A stretch of 64,000 nt of DNA from Streptomyces sp. HUAS CB01 (GCF_030406905.1 NZ_CP129137.1:7781501-7845500); one strand, 5' to 3'. Numbered from the stretch's first letter, positions 27,327-38,500 are shown. Notes: generated from the sequence alone by a model not told the origin. Made by a program: numbers and translations.

Positions 27327-28352
27327 ATGACGAGCACCACCCGCCGCAGCGACATCCGGCTCACCCAGTACGCCCACGGCGGCGGATGCGCCTGCAAGAT
27401 CCCCCCGGGCGAACTGGAGGAGGTCGTCGCCGGACTCATCGGCCGCACGCCCCTCGCGGGCCCGGCCGCGGACCTCCTCGTCGGGGTGGACAGCGGGGAC
27501 GACGCCGCCGTGGTGCGGCTGCCCGGCGACACCCGTGCCCGGGCCGTCGTCGTCACCGCCGACTTCTTCACCCCGGTGGTCGACGATCCGTACGACTGGG
27601 GACGGATCGCCGCCGCCAACGCCCTGTCCGACGTGTACGCCATGGGCGGCACACCCCTGGTCGCCGTGAACCTGCTGTCCTGGCCCCGGGAGGTCCTGCC
27701 CCTCGAACTGGCGCGTGAGGTGCTGCGCGGCGGGCTGGACATCGCGGCGGAGGCCGGCTGCCATGTCGGCGGCGGCCACAGCGTGGACGACCCGGAACCC
27801 AAGTACGGCATGGCCGTCACCGGCCTCGCCGACCCCGGCCGGCTGCTGCGCAACGACACCGGCCGCCCGGGCGTGCCGCTGTCGCTGACCAAGCCCCTCG
27901 GCCTCGGCGTTCTCAACAACCGTCACAAGGCCACCGGTGAGGTGTTCGCCGAGGCCGTGCGGACGATGGTGACGCTCAACCGCGACGCGGCGCAGGCCGC
28001 CCTGGACGGCGCCGCGGACTGCGCGACCGACGTCACCGGCTTCGGACTGCTGGGACACCTGTACAAACTGGCACGCGCCTCGGGCGTCACCGCCGTCGTC
28101 CACTCCTCGGCGGTCCCGCTCCTCGACGGGGCCCGGGAGGCCGCCCGCGACGGTTACGTCAGCGGCGGCACCCGCCGCAACCTCGAATGGGTCGCCCCGC
28201 ACACGGACTTCGGCGGGACCGACGAACTGACGCGGCTGCTGCTTGCGGACGCCCAGACGTCGGGCGGCCTGCTGGTGGCCGGGGAGGTGCCCGGCGCACC
28301 CGTTGTCGGCGAACTCGTCCCCGAAGGCGAACACCGCCTGGTCGTCCGCTGA
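27327..28352 (+). CDS. selD: Selenophosphate synthetase
   Basis: A 341-residue enzyme that makes selenophosphate from selenide and ATP. The active-site loop reads GGGCACK: Cys21, Cys23 and Lys24 correspond to the essential Cys17 and Lys20 of the E. coli enzyme. Here the first residue is Cys, not Sec. The ATP-binding DDAAV and AMGGTP motifs and the Gly-rich GGGHSVDD are present. ATG 27327 is preceded by AAGGGA. Completes the selA-selB-selC-selD set. Confidence 0.95.
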   Translation: MTSTTRRSDIRLTQYAHGGGCACKIPPGELEEVVAGLIGRTPLAGPAADLLVGVDSGDDAAVVRLPGDTRARAVVVTADFFTPVVDDPYDWGRIAAANALSDVYAMGGTPLVAVNLLSWPREVLPLELAREVLRGGLDIAAEAGCHVGGGHSVDDPEPKYGMAVTGLADPGRLLRNDTGRPGVPLSLTKPLGLGVLNNRHKATGEVFAEAVRTMVTLNRDAAQAALDGAADCATDVTGFGLLGHLYKLARASGVTAVVHSSAVPLLDGAREAARDGYVSGGTRRNLEWVAPHTDFGGTDELTRLLLADAQTSGGLLVAGEVPGAPVVGELVPEGEHRLVVR

Positions 28353-29069
28353 CCCGGTGCCCGGCGCGACACGCCGGGAAGGGCCGTCCTCGGGGCGCGC
28401 CCGGCCGTGTGGCGTGCAGGTCGGGGTCGGAGCCGTGCCCGCACTGTGCCGCGGGCGTGGGCCCGGTGACCTGGCCTGTGCGCGGCTGCGGGGCTGCGGG
28501 GCTGCGGGGCTGCGGGGCTGCGGGGCTGCGGGGCTGGACCAGCTGTGCCTCATGTGCCGGTCCGGGGCGGGGCGCGCCCGGCCGGGCGGCTTCGGTCCGG
28601 GGCGCGGCGAGCCGTGCCATGACCCGTGGTCCGGGCCAGGCGAGCCGTGTCCTCGCGTGCCGGTCCGGTACGGGGTCCGGTCGTGCGGTGCCGGTCCGGC
28701 GCTGAACGAGCCGTGCGTGTTCCACAGTCCGGGTCAGCCGTGCCGTGTCTTCACGTGCCGGTCGGGGCAGGCCGTCCACCGCGGGCTCGGGCCCGGTGAC
28801 CTGGCCTGTGCGCGGCTGCGGGGCTGGACCGGCCGTGCCCTCATGTGCCGGTCCGGAACGAGACGGTCCGGCCGTGTGGTGCCGGACGGCCGCTGAACGC
28901 ACCCGGCCGTGTACCGCTCCTCAGCCGCTCCGGGGCTGAACGAGCCGTGCCGTGACCCGCACTCGGGTCGGTCGAGCCGGCCCTCACGTGCCGGTCCGGC
29001 CGCTGAACGCACCCGGCCGTGACCCGCGCGTCGGCGGGCCGTGCGCGTTCGCCACCCGCCGACGACTCG
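28353..29069. repeat. Degenerate GC-rich repeat tract between selD and fdh operon
   Basis: No supported gene in about 700 bp. It contains seven near-tandem GGGGCTGC octamers (about 28490-28545), two copies of a 35-base segment beginning GGGCCCGGTGACCTGGCC (28458 and 28787), and at least five scattered copies of a TGCCGGTCCGG core, often preceded by CATG or CACG and followed by GAACGAGCCGTG-like sequence. The repeats lie between the convergent ends of selD and the formate dehydrogenase operon. Confidence 0.75.
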
Positions 29070-30185
29070 TCAACCGCGGTCGCGCCCACCGGCCCCCGGC
29101 TCCTCGGGCTCCTCCGGTTCCTCCTGTGCCCCCCACCGTTCCCGCTCGCGCTCGGCCGCCCGCAGTCGCTCACGCTGAGGGACCACGACGTACGCCGGAT
29201 CCTTCGTGGAGGCGACACCCGCCTCGAACGTGCCGAAGCGCTGCAGGACGCTGCCGGCGAGCAGCGCCGCGCCGGCCGCGGCGGCGCCCCGCCTGCTGCG
29301 CCCGGCGAGTGTCAGCGCGGCAACGGCACCGCCCAGCGTGAGGTACTCCGAGGCCCGGCGCAGCCGATGCGCCCGCCCGCTGGTGTACGCCTTCGCCACC
29401 AGGCCGGGCCGCCGTTCCATGAGCCGGGACGCGACGAGTTCCGCCGCCGCCCCCGCCGCGCCGAGCCGCCGGGCGGGGCCGGCCTCGGCCACCGGGGCGA
29501 CGAGCATTCCGAGACCGCCGCCGGAGGCCGCCGCGGACCCGGCGAACAGGAACGGCAGTTCACGGCGGGCGTCGTGCCACGCGGGCACGGCCGTCTGGGA
29601 CAGCAGCACCGCCGTGTACGAGGCGACCGCCGGGGCGAGAGCCGCGGCCCACAGCCCCGCGGGCCGCGCCGTCGCCCGCAGCAGCCGGCCGGGCAGGGAC
29701 GGACGCCCGCTGGTGGGCAGCAGTTCCGACACGGCCGCCAGCACACTCCCGGGCCCGAACGCCGTGAGGATCCAGGTGCCCACCGACATCGGCGACGTCG
29801 GCCTGGCGACCCGCAGCATGTGGTGGAACCGCTCGGGCCGGCCCAGATCCGCCACCAGCAGATACATGCCGGCCACCAGCGCTCCCGAACCACCCAGCCG
29901 GCACCCGCGGCACAGCGCCGCCCGCCCGGTGACATCGGCGCCCGCGGCCACCAGCGCCGAACCGGCTGCCAGCCCGCCCGTGAACAGGTACGCGGCGATC
30001 CTCCAGTCCCACACCGGTGTCTTCAGCACCTGCCGCCCGTAGTAGGAGCGGAACTCCGCGCGCGGCACGACGGTCCGCTCCCGGCTCCCGTCGCCGTCCC
30101 GTCCGGAATCGAACGTCCGTGCCCAGTGATCGGCCGCCCCCGCGTCGCTGCGCGGCTCCCGCGGAAGTCCGTCGTCCTCGGTCAT
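29070..30185 (-). CDS. NrfD/polysulfide reductase-type membrane subunit of formate dehydrogenase
   Basis: A 371-residue integral membrane protein with about 8-9 helices and a polar, Glu/Arg-rich C-terminus. NrfD-family motifs are visible: DWRIAAYLFTGGLAAGS near residue 60 and LLVADLGRPERFHHML. It anchors the iron-sulfur and catalytic subunits and passes electrons to quinone without heme. Third gene of the fdh operon; its start overlaps the stop of the iron-sulfur gene (ATGA). Confidence 0.9.
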   Translation of the reverse strand: MTEDDGLPREPRSDAGAADHWARTFDSGRDGDGSRERTVVPRAEFRSYYGRQVLKTPVWDWRIAAYLFTGGLAAGSALVAAGADVTGRAALCRGCRLGGSGALVAGMYLLVADLGRPERFHHMLRVARPTSPMSVGTWILTAFGPGSVLAAVSELLPTSGRPSLPGRLLRATARPAGLWAAALAPAVASYTAVLLSQTAVPAWHDARRELPFLFAGSAAASGGGLGMLVAPVAEAGPARRLGAAGAAAELVASRLMERRPGLVAKAYTSGRAHRLRRASEYLTLGGAVAALTLAGRSRRGAAAAGAALLAGSVLQRFGTFEAGVASTKDPAYVVVPQRERLRAAERERERWGAQEEPEEPEEPGAGGRDRG

Positions 30186-31204
30186 CGCCGCCGCCCTCTG
30201 CCCAGGAACGCGGCGGCGGACGCGGCCAGCAGGGCCGAGGCCGCCATCCCCGCGCCCTTCCACATCGCGGGCAGATCACGCGTCGGCACCACCGGGTCCG
30301 GCGGCAGCCCGTACACCTCCGGCTCATCCAGCAGCAGGAAGAACGCGCCGTCACCGCCCACCCCGTCGTTCGGGTCGTGGCCGTACAGCCGGGCCTCGGC
30401 CACACCGGCCCCGTGCAGCTGCTCCAGCCGCTCCGCAGCCCGCTCCCGCAGCTCGTCCAGCGGGCCGAACTGGATGGAGTCCGTGGGGCATGCCTTCGCA
30501 CAGGCCGGCTCCAGGCCGTCGCGCAGCCGGTCGTAGCACATGGTGCACTTCCAGGCCCGCCCGTCGTCGGCGCGCCGGTCGATCACCCCGTAGGGGCAGC
30601 CGGACACGCAGTATCCGCAGCCGTTGCAGATGTCCGGCTGCACCACGACCGTGCCGAACTCGGTGCGGAACAGCGCCCCCGTGGGGCACACGTCGAGGCA
30701 TCCGGCGTGCGTGCAGTGCTTGCACACGTCGGAGGACATCAGCCACCGGAAGTCCTGACGGCTCTCCGCCCCCGCCGCGGCACCGGGCAGCTCGAAGGAC
30801 GGAAGCCCCAGGTCCACCGGCGTGTCGCCGGGACGTCCGGCGTCCCCTCCGGCGTGGCGCGGCCCTCCGGCCGGCAGTCCGTCCCGCCCGTGGGTGCCGG
30901 AAGGGCCGGTGGGCAGCGCGGAAAGGCCGGCATCCTGCCGGCCCAGCGGGCGCTCCTGCTCGATGAAGGCGACGTGCCGCCACGAGTTCGCGTCGAGCCG
31001 GCCGGTGTTGTCGAACGACATCCCCAACAGATCGAGTCCGTCCTCGGGCACGCCGTTCCACTCCTTGCAGGCGACCTCGCACGCCTTGCAGCCGATGCAG
31101 AGCGAGGTGTCGGTGAAGAAGCCCACCCGCGGCGGGTGGTCCGCATGGCCGGCGTCCGCCGCGGGATCGTCGAGTGGTCCGGACAGGCTGTGGTCGTGCG
31201 TCAT
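30182..31204 (-). CDS. Formate dehydrogenase iron-sulfur (beta) subunit
   Basis: A 340-residue electron-transfer protein with four 4Fe-4S cluster motifs. These are CIGCKACEVACKEWN (about residue 36), CKHCTHAGCLDVCPTG, CNGCGYCVSGCP and CTMCYDRLRDGLEPACAKACP. The C-terminal hydrophobic helix (about 312-332) would anchor it to the membrane beside the NrfD subunit. A Gly/Pro-rich insert (about 85-145) is unusual. Start overlaps the end of the alpha subunit (ATGA). It moves electrons from the Mo/W site to the quinone pool. Confidence 0.93.
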   Translation of the reverse strand: MTHDHSLSGPLDDPAADAGHADHPPRVGFFTDTSLCIGCKACEVACKEWNGVPEDGLDLLGMSFDNTGRLDANSWRHVAFIEQERPLGRQDAGLSALPTGPSGTHGRDGLPAGGPRHAGGDAGRPGDTPVDLGLPSFELPGAAAGAESRQDFRWLMSSDVCKHCTHAGCLDVCPTGALFRTEFGTVVVQPDICNGCGYCVSGCPYGVIDRRADDGRAWKCTMCYDRLRDGLEPACAKACPTDSIQFGPLDELRERAAERLEQLHGAGVAEARLYGHDPNDGVGGDGAFFLLLDEPEVYGLPPDPVVPTRDLPAMWKGAGMAASALLAASAAAFLGRGRRR

Positions 31205-34200
31205 GGTGATCCCTCCGGCGGGCCGGGTTCGGAGTGCGGCGGCGGGTCGTCGGCGGCGCCGGACTCGTTGTCCGACGGGGGTTCCCCGGCGGCGCCGGGC
31301 TCGGCGTGCGACGGGGGTTCCCCGACGCCCGTGGTCACGATGCGGGTACCGGTCTGCGGGGTGATCCCGGCCCGCCGACGGAATTCCTCCACATAGGCCC
31401 GCAGCGCGGGACCCCGGGGCCGGCGCCCACGTCGGATGTCGCACGTCAGCACCTTGCTCTCCTGGATGAGCACATTGGGCTCGACCACCACGCCGATCAG
31501 GTCGTTCACCGTGTCGCCCGTGGTGAGCCCCGCGGTGCCCCAGTGGTAGGGCATCCAGACCTGATGGACCGTCCGGCCGTCGACACGCAGCGGCGCCATC
31601 CGGTCGGTGACGAACACACGCGCCTCCACCGCCGTCCTGCTGGTGATCACATGCGCCCAGTCCAGATGACGCAGTCCCCGCTCCGCCGCGAGCTCCGGCG
31701 ACACCTCCACGAACAGCTCCGGCTGCAGCTCCGACAGATACGGCAGCTGACGGCTCATCCCGCCCGCCGTGTGGTGCTCGGTGAGCCGCGCCGCGGTGAA
31801 CACGAACGGGAACACCTCACTGTGCGCCTCGGGCGGCGCGGGGTTGGACGGGTTGTCCGGACGCCCGTACACCTTCCGCACCGGGCTGCCCTGCTGGGCG
31901 TAGAGCAGGTTGCGCACGGGGGACTCGTGCGGCTCGTAGTGCGTGGGCAGCGGCCCGTCCGCCAGCCCGGCCGGTGCGAACAGCCACGCCTTGCCGTCGG
32001 ACATCATGATGAACGGGTCGTCGCCGGCCAGCGCCGCCGGCCCAGAGGCGTCCCCGGGCGGCCGGTACCCCGGGGGCTTGTGCTTCTCGAAGTCCGGGAT
32101 GTCGTGGCCCGTCCACTCGCCGAGCGCCTCGTCCCACCACACGAGCGCCTTGCGTTCGCTCCACGAGCGCCCCTGCGGGTCGGCCGACGCCCGGTTGTAC
32201 AGGACACGCCGGTTCAGCGGCCAGGTCCAGCCCCACTCCGCCTCGTAAGGGCCCTGCTCGAACCGGGACTTCCTGCGTCGGGACCGGTTGACCTCGCCCG
32301 CGTACACCCCGCTGTAGATCCAGCAGCCGCAGGCCGTGCTGCCGTCCGCCCGCAGCTCGGTGTATCCGTCGACCGTCCGCCCGGTGCGCAGGTCGATGCC
32401 GTTGAGGTGACGCAGCACGTCCGCGGCGGACGGCTCCCCGTCCTCCACCTCGTAGTCCCAGGCCAGGTCCAGCAGCGGGCGGTCGCGCTCGTCGCGCGAA
32501 CCGGCCAGCTTCTCCTTCAGCCGCCGGCCCAGGTGGTAGAAGAACCACAGCTCCGACCGCTGGTCGCCCGCCGGTTCGACGGCCTGGTCACGCCACTGCA
32601 GCATCCGCTGGGTCTGGGTGAACGTGCCCGACTTCTCCACGTGCGAGGCGGCGGGGAAGAAGAACACCTCCGTGCGGCAGCGCTCGGCGGCGATCTCACC
32701 CGTCTCGATCTCGGGGGAGTCCTTCCAGAACGTGGCGCTCTCGATCATGGCCAGGTCCCGTACGACGAGCCAGTCGAGGTTCGCCATGCCCAGACGCTGC
32801 AGCCGGCCGTGGGCCGAGCCGACCGCCGGGTTCTGGCCGAGGAGGAAGTAGCCGAAGACCTTCCCGTCGACCATGTCCATCGCCGTGCGGTACGTGCCGT
32901 GGTCGCCGTCGACCCTCGGCAGGTAGTCGTAGCAGTAGTCGTTCTCCGCCGTCGCGGCCTCGCCCCAGTACTCCTTGAGCAGCGAGACCATGTACGCGTC
33001 GGCGTTGCCCCAGAACCCCTTCTGGTTGCGGGGCCGGACGGAGTCCAGGTACGCGGCCAGCGTCCCGTGCCCCGTGTCCGGCATGGGCAGATAGCCCGGC
33101 AGCAGATTGAACAGCGTCGGCACGTCCGTGGAACCCTGGATGCTGGCGTGCCCCCGCAGCGCGAAGATCCCGCCTCCCGGGCGCCCGATGTTGCCCAGCA
33201 GCAGCTGGACGATCGACCCCGCCCGGATGTACTGGGCACCGACGGAGTGCTGGGTCCAGCCCACGCTGTACACGAGCGCGGTGGTGCGTTCCCGGCCCGA
33301 GTTCTCCGTCCAGTCGCGGCAGACACCCAGGAACAGGTCCCGCGGCACCCCGCAGATCCGCTCCACCATCTCCGGGGTGTAGCGGGCGAAGTGCCGCTTC
33401 AGCACCTGGAACACACAGCGGGGGTGCTCCAGCGTGGGATCGGCGGCGATCTCGCCGGCGGCCCCCTCGACGGACGGACCGCGGGCGCCGTGCTGGTACG
33501 CGGCGGCCTGCTCCTTCGCCCGGTGCCCGAGCCGCTGCTCCGCCTCGACGCTCTCGTACAGCCAGGTGGACGGGTCGTACGAGGCGGTGTGCGGGTCGTA
33601 GCCGCTGAACAGCCCGTCCAGGTCCTCGGTGTCCCGGTAGCGCTCACTCAGCAGGAACGGTGCGTTCGTGTACGCCCGCACGTAGTCCCGGAACTCCAGG
33701 CCGTGGGACAGGATGTAGTTGACGACCCCGCCCAGGAAGGCGATGTCCGTACCCGCCCGCAGCGTGACGTGCTGGTCGGCCAGTGCGCTGGTACGGGTGA
33801 ACCGCGGGTCGACGTGGATGACCCGGGCGCCGTGCGCCTTGGCCTCCATGACCCACTGGAATCCGACCGGATGAGCCTCGGCCATGTTCGAACCCATGAT
33901 GACGACGCAGTCGGAGTTCGCCAGGTCCTGCTGGTAGTCGGTGGCGCCGCCGCGCCCGAACGAGGCTCCCAGACCGGGAACCGTGGCGGAGTGTCAAATA
34001 CGCGCCTGGTTCTCGACCTGCAGGGCCCCCAGCGCCGTGAACAACTTCTTGATCAGGTAGTTCTCCTCGTTGTCCAGCGTGGCTCCGCCGAGGCTCGCGA
34101 CGCCCATGGTGCGCCGCAGCGTCTTCCCTCCACCGTCCGTGTCCTGCCAGCCCTTGCGCCGCGCGTCGAGGACCCGGTCGGCCACCATGTCCATGGCCGT

Positions 34201-34563
34201 GTCGAGGTCCAGGTCCTGCCAGTCACTGCCGTAGGGCGGCCGGTAGCGCACCTTCAGCTCACGCTGCGGTCCGGTGACGAGCTGCCTGGAGGCCGAGCCC
34301 TTGGGACAGAGGCGGCCGCGGGACACGGGGCTGTGCGGATTGCCCTCGATCTGGACGACCTCCTCGTCCTTCACATAGACGCGCTGTGCGCAGCCCACCG
34401 CGCAGTACGGGCACACCGAGTCCACGACCCGGTCCGCGCTCGCGGTCCTGGCGGTGAGTCCGGCCGAGCGTGCCGACTCGGCGGCCTTGCCCCGCCCGAG
34501 CCGGTCCGTCCCCGTGAGCTGCCGGTACACCGGCCATGCCCGCAGCCAGCGCCTCACGCCCAT
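31201..34563 (-). CDS. Formate dehydrogenase alpha subunit, selenoprotein (UGA-encoded Sec190)
   Basis: A 1120-residue molybdopterin enzyme that oxidises formate to CO2. Residues 51-86 bind one 4Fe-4S cluster (C51, C54, C58, C86). The reading frame continues through a TGA at 33994-33996 (residue 190) in the sequence context QARI-U-HSATVPGLG, exactly where selenoenzymes of this family carry Sec as the metal ligand. The rest (191-1120) is the catalytic Mo-bisMGD domain and the C-terminal cap. Without Sec insertion the product would stop at 189 residues. The complete sel system lies next to it. The N-terminus has RR but no convincing Tat hydrophobic core, so export is doubtful. ATG 34563. Confidence 0.95.
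33964..33993 (-). promoter_or_regulatory. Bacterial SECIS element
   Basis: Directly after the TGA, 11 bases lead into a 7-bp hairpin: GGTTCCC (33982-33976) pairs with GGGAGCC (33970-33964, one G.U), closing the loop GGTCT (33975-33971). Position and loop closely match the E. coli fdhF SECIS, whose AGGUCU loop is bound by SelB. Confidence 0.9.
33994..33996 (-). other. Selenocysteine codon (TGA recoded)
   Basis: In-frame TGA inside the formate dehydrogenase alpha gene, flanked on both sides by uninterrupted conserved protein sequence and followed by a SECIS hairpin. Confidence 0.95.
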
Positions 34564-34743
34564 CCGTCCGCTCCTTCGTGCGGTCACGCGCGTCCGTTTC
34601 GGACTGTACGCCTCGGGGGTGCCACCGCAAGCGCGGGAAGCCGCCGCGGCAGGACCCCGGCGGGCGGCGGATCCGCTGCGGGGCGCGCGGAGGGCTCCGC
34701 TATCCGCGTGCGACGCGGTGGCGGCCCGGCGCACAATCTCCCG

Positions 34744-35382
34744 GTGATCCTTCTGCACCCCGTTCTGGAGGTCCGTGCCGCCCGAGGCTTCGCACTCTGG
34801 CCGGTCGCCGACGTCGGTGTCGGTCCCTACGACTTCCTGCCGCTCAGCGGCGCACTCCAGCCCGCAGAGGTCGGCACCGCGGTGCTGGCCATCGCCGAGT
34901 GCAACGATGTCGGAGCGGACGACGACGGCCCGCCGCGGCCCGCCGATCCGGTCGGGAGCGTCCTGCACGGACTGCTCACCCAGGACCCCCTCGCCGCCGC
35001 CGGCGGTCTGCGCGTCATCGACACCGACAGCGCCACCACCCTGCTGCCGGGCTGCTGCAACGGGCTGGAGGAGCGGCGGGACTGGTTCCAGGTCCTCGAC
35101 GGCGACGGCCGGGCCTCCTTCGGGCACGACCCCGGCCCGTGCGCCGAACGCGTCGGTCACACCGTCCAGTTGACGGTCGACAACGACCAGGACGGCAGCC
35201 CGGTGATCGAGCTGCCCGTCACGGAGCTCCGCCGTCTGCTCGCCGGCGCGGAACGCGACCTGGGCGACTTCCACCGCCTGGCCACCGGCTGGGCCGCACG
35301 GCATCTTCCCGACCACGCCGTCGCCGTGTCCGCCGCCCTCGCACGCGCCCTGGACCTGCCGCCCATGCCGCCGAAGCCGTAG
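34744..35382 (+). CDS. Hypothetical protein, 212 residues
   Basis: An acidic soluble protein. It begins VILLHPVLEVRAARGFALWP from a GTG at 34744; no strong ribosome site is visible, but the frame before it has no protein character. It contains Cys-Cys in LLPGCCNGLEERRDWF and a helical C-terminus. No membrane segment, no domain recognised. Its gene diverges from the fdh operon by 180 bp and could be co-regulated with it. It converges on pyruvate carboxylase. Confidence 0.72.
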   Translation: MILLHPVLEVRAARGFALWPVADVGVGPYDFLPLSGALQPAEVGTAVLAIAECNDVGADDDGPPRPADPVGSVLHGLLTQDPLAAAGGLRVIDTDSATTLLPGCCNGLEERRDWFQVLDGDGRASFGHDPGPCAERVGHTVQLTVDNDQDGSPVIELPVTELRRLLAGAERDLGDFHRLATGWAARHLPDHAVAVSAALARALDLPPMPPKP

Positions 35383-35394
35383 CGCAACCAGCAG

Positions 35395-35443
35395 GGCCGG
35401 CCCTCCTCATACGCCCGTACAAGGCGTACGAGGAGGGCCGGCC
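35395..35443. terminator. Bidirectional hairpin terminator
   Basis: Two 21-base arms (35395-35415 and 35423-35443) pair with a single mismatch around a 7-base loop. It sits between the stop codons of the convergent hypothetical gene and pyc and would serve both. Confidence 0.85.
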
Positions 35444-35536
35444 GTCCCGCCGATGCCCACCGGTCACGCGCCCGTGCCGGGGGCGGATCACCCGGTCTCC
35501 GTCGGGCAGCGGATCCCGCTCACCCGGTTTCCGGGC

Positions 35537-38500
35537 TCACCCGATCTCCAGGAGGAGGTCGCCCCCCTCCACCTGCTGGATCCGGTTGATGGCCAGCCGG
35601 CCGACCTGGCCGGCCTTCGGGGCCGTGATCGTGGCCTCCATCTTCATCGCCTCGATGGTCGCCACCGTCGCACCGGCCTCCACCTGGTCCCCCTCGGAGA
35701 CCGCGAGCGTCACGACACCGGCGAACGGCGCCGCCACATGGCCCGGGTCGGAGCGGTCGGCCTTCTCGGTGACCGGTACGTCCGAGGCCGCCGCCTCGTC
35801 GCGCACCTGGATGGGCCGCAGCTGACCGTTCAGCGTGGCCATCACCGTCCTCATGCCCCGCTCGTCGGCCTCACCGACTGCCTGCAGTTCGATGAGGAGC
35901 CGGACGCCGGGCTCGAGGTCGACTCCGTACTCCTGCGACTGGCGCAGTCCGTAGAAGAAGTCCTTGCTGTCCAGCACGCTGGTGTCGCCGAACGCCTGCC
36001 GGTGGGTGTCGAAGTCGCGCGTCGGGCCGGGGAACAGCAGCCGGTTGAGCGTGGCCCGGCGGTTCTTCTCGAGTCCCGCCCGGTCCTCGGCCGACAGCTC
36101 CTGCACCGGCTTGGCCTCGGCGCGTCCCTGCAGCGCCTTGCTGCGGAACGGCTCCGGCCAGCCGCCCGGAGGCGTGCCGAGCTCGCCGCGGAGGAATCCG
36201 ATGACGGAGTCGGGGATGTCGAACCGGTCGGGCGTGGCCTCGAACTCCTCCGGGGACACCCCCGCACCGACCAGGTGCAGGGCCAGGTCGCCGACCACCT
36301 TCGACGACGGAGTGACCTTCACCAGCCGGCCGAGGATCCGGTCGGCGGCCGCGTACATCGCCTCGATGTCCTCGAAACGGTCGCCCAGGCCGAGCGCGAC
36401 CGCCTGGGTGCGCAGGTTGGACAGCTGCCCGCCGGGGATCTCGTGGTGGTAGACGCGCCCGGTCGGCGACGCCAGACCCGCCTCGAACGGCGCGTAGATC
36501 CTGCGCACGCCCTCCCAGTAGGGCTCCAGGTCGCCGACGGCCTGCAGATCCAGGCCCGTGGGGCGCGGGGAGTGGTCGGTCGCGGCGACGATCGCCGAGA
36601 GCGACGGCTGCGAGGTCGTGCCCGCCATGGACGCGACCGCGCCGTCCACCGCGTCCGCACCCGCCTGGATCGCGGCCAGGTACGTGGCGAGCTGGCCGCC
36701 GGCCGTGTCGTGGGTGTGCAGGTGCACCGGCAGGTCGAACTCGCGGCGCAGCGCCGACACGAGCGTGGCCGCGGCCGGAGCGCGCAGCAGACCGGCCATG
36801 TCCTTCACGGCCAGGACATGGGCGCCGGCGGCGACGATCTCCTCGGCGAGGCGGAGGTAGTAGTCCAGCGTGTACAGCCGCTCCGAGGGGTCCGACAGGT
36901 CGGAGGTGTAGCACAGGGCGACCTCCGCCACGGCCGTGCCAGTCTCCCGCACGGCCTCGATCGCGGGCCGCATCTGGCCCACGTCGTTCAGCGCGTCGAA
37001 GATGCGGAAGATGTCGATGCCGGTGGCCGCCGCCTCCTGGACGAACGCGTCGGTCACCTCGGTCGGGTACGGGGTGTAGCCCACGGTGTTGCGGCCGCGC
37101 AGCAGCATCTGCAGACAGATGTTCGGGACGGCCTCCCGCAGCGCCGCCAGACGCTCCCACGGGTCCTCGGCGAGGAAACGCAGGGCCACGTCGTAGGTGG
37201 CACCGCCCCAGCACTCCAGTGACAGCAGCTGCGGCAGCGTCCGTGCGACCGTCGGAGCCACGGCGAGCAGGTCCTTGGTGCGGACCCGGGTGGCGAGCAA
37301 CGACTGGTGGGCGTCGCGGAAGGTGGTGTCGGTGACGCCGATCGTCGGCGACTCGCGCAGCCACCGGGCGAAGCGCTCCGGGCCGAGTTCGACGAGCCGC
37401 TGCCGGGAACCCGCGGGCGGCTCCCCGGCGGGCAGCGGCGGCAGCTTGGCACCCGGGTCGATCAGGTCGGGCCGCTCCCCGTGGGGCTTGTTCACCGTCA
37501 CGTCCGCCAGGTACGTGAGCAGCTTCGTACCGCGGTCGGCGGAGTGCCGCGCGGTGAGCAGATGCGGCCGCTCCTCGATGAACGACGTCGTGACACGCCC
37601 GGCCTGGAAGTCCGCGTCGTCCAGCACCGCCTGCAGGAACGGGATGTTCGTGGCCACTCCGCGGATGCGGAACTCCGCCACAGCACGCCGGGCCCGGCTG
37701 ATCGCGGCCTTGAAGTCCCGGCCCCGACAGGTGAGCTTGACCAGCATCGAGTCGAAGTGGGCGCTGATCTCGGTGCCCGCGTGGGTCGTGCCGCCGTCGA
37801 GGCGGATCCCGGAGCCGCCCGGTGAGCGGTAGGCGCTGATCCGGCCCGTGTCCGGACGGAAGCCGTTCGCCGGGTCCTCGGTCGTGATACGGCACTGCAG
37901 GGCGGCACCCCGCAGCGTGATGGTCTCCTGGGCCAGCCCGAGGTCCGCCAGCGTCTCACCGGCGGCGATGCGCATCTGGGCCTGGACCAGGTCGACGTCG
38001 GTGACCTCCTCCGTCACGGTGTGCTCGACCTGGATGCGCGGGTTCATCTCGATGAACACGTGGTTGCCGTCGCGGTCGAGCAGGAACTCCACCGTGCCGG
38101 CGTTGCGGTAGCCGATCCCGCGGGCGAAACGCACCGCGTCCGCGCAGATCCGGTCCCGCAGCGCGGGGTCGAGGTTCGGCGCGGGCGCCAGTTCGATCAC
38201 CTTCTGGTGCCGGCGCTGGAGGGAGCAGTCACGTTCGAACAGATGGATGACGTTGCCCTCGCCGTCGGCGAGGATCTGCACCTCGATGTGGCGCGGATCG
38301 ACGACTGCCTTCTCCAGGAAGACCGTGGGATCGCCGAAGGCGGACGCCGCCTCTCGGGACGCCGCCTCGATCGACTCACGGAGGGCGGACGGGTCCTCCA
38401 CGCGGCGCATGCCGCGCCCCCCGCCGCCGGCGACCGCCTTCACGAACACCGGGAAGCCGATGTCCTCCGCCGCCCGCACCAGCTCGTCCACGTCCGTCGA

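Noticed and set aside
28485..28545. Possible CRISPR array in the octamer repeats
   Set aside because: Unit is 8 bases with no spacers; no cas genes in the window.
33994..33996. Treating the formate dehydrogenase gene as a pseudogene split by a stop codon
   Set aside because: The TGA lies at the conserved Sec position, is followed by a SECIS hairpin, and the sel genes are adjacent; coding is uninterrupted on both sides.
31234..34740. Very long open frame on the plus strand opposite the formate dehydrogenase gene
   Set aside because: Shadow of the real gene; only its last part (from GTG 34744) looks like a protein in its own right.
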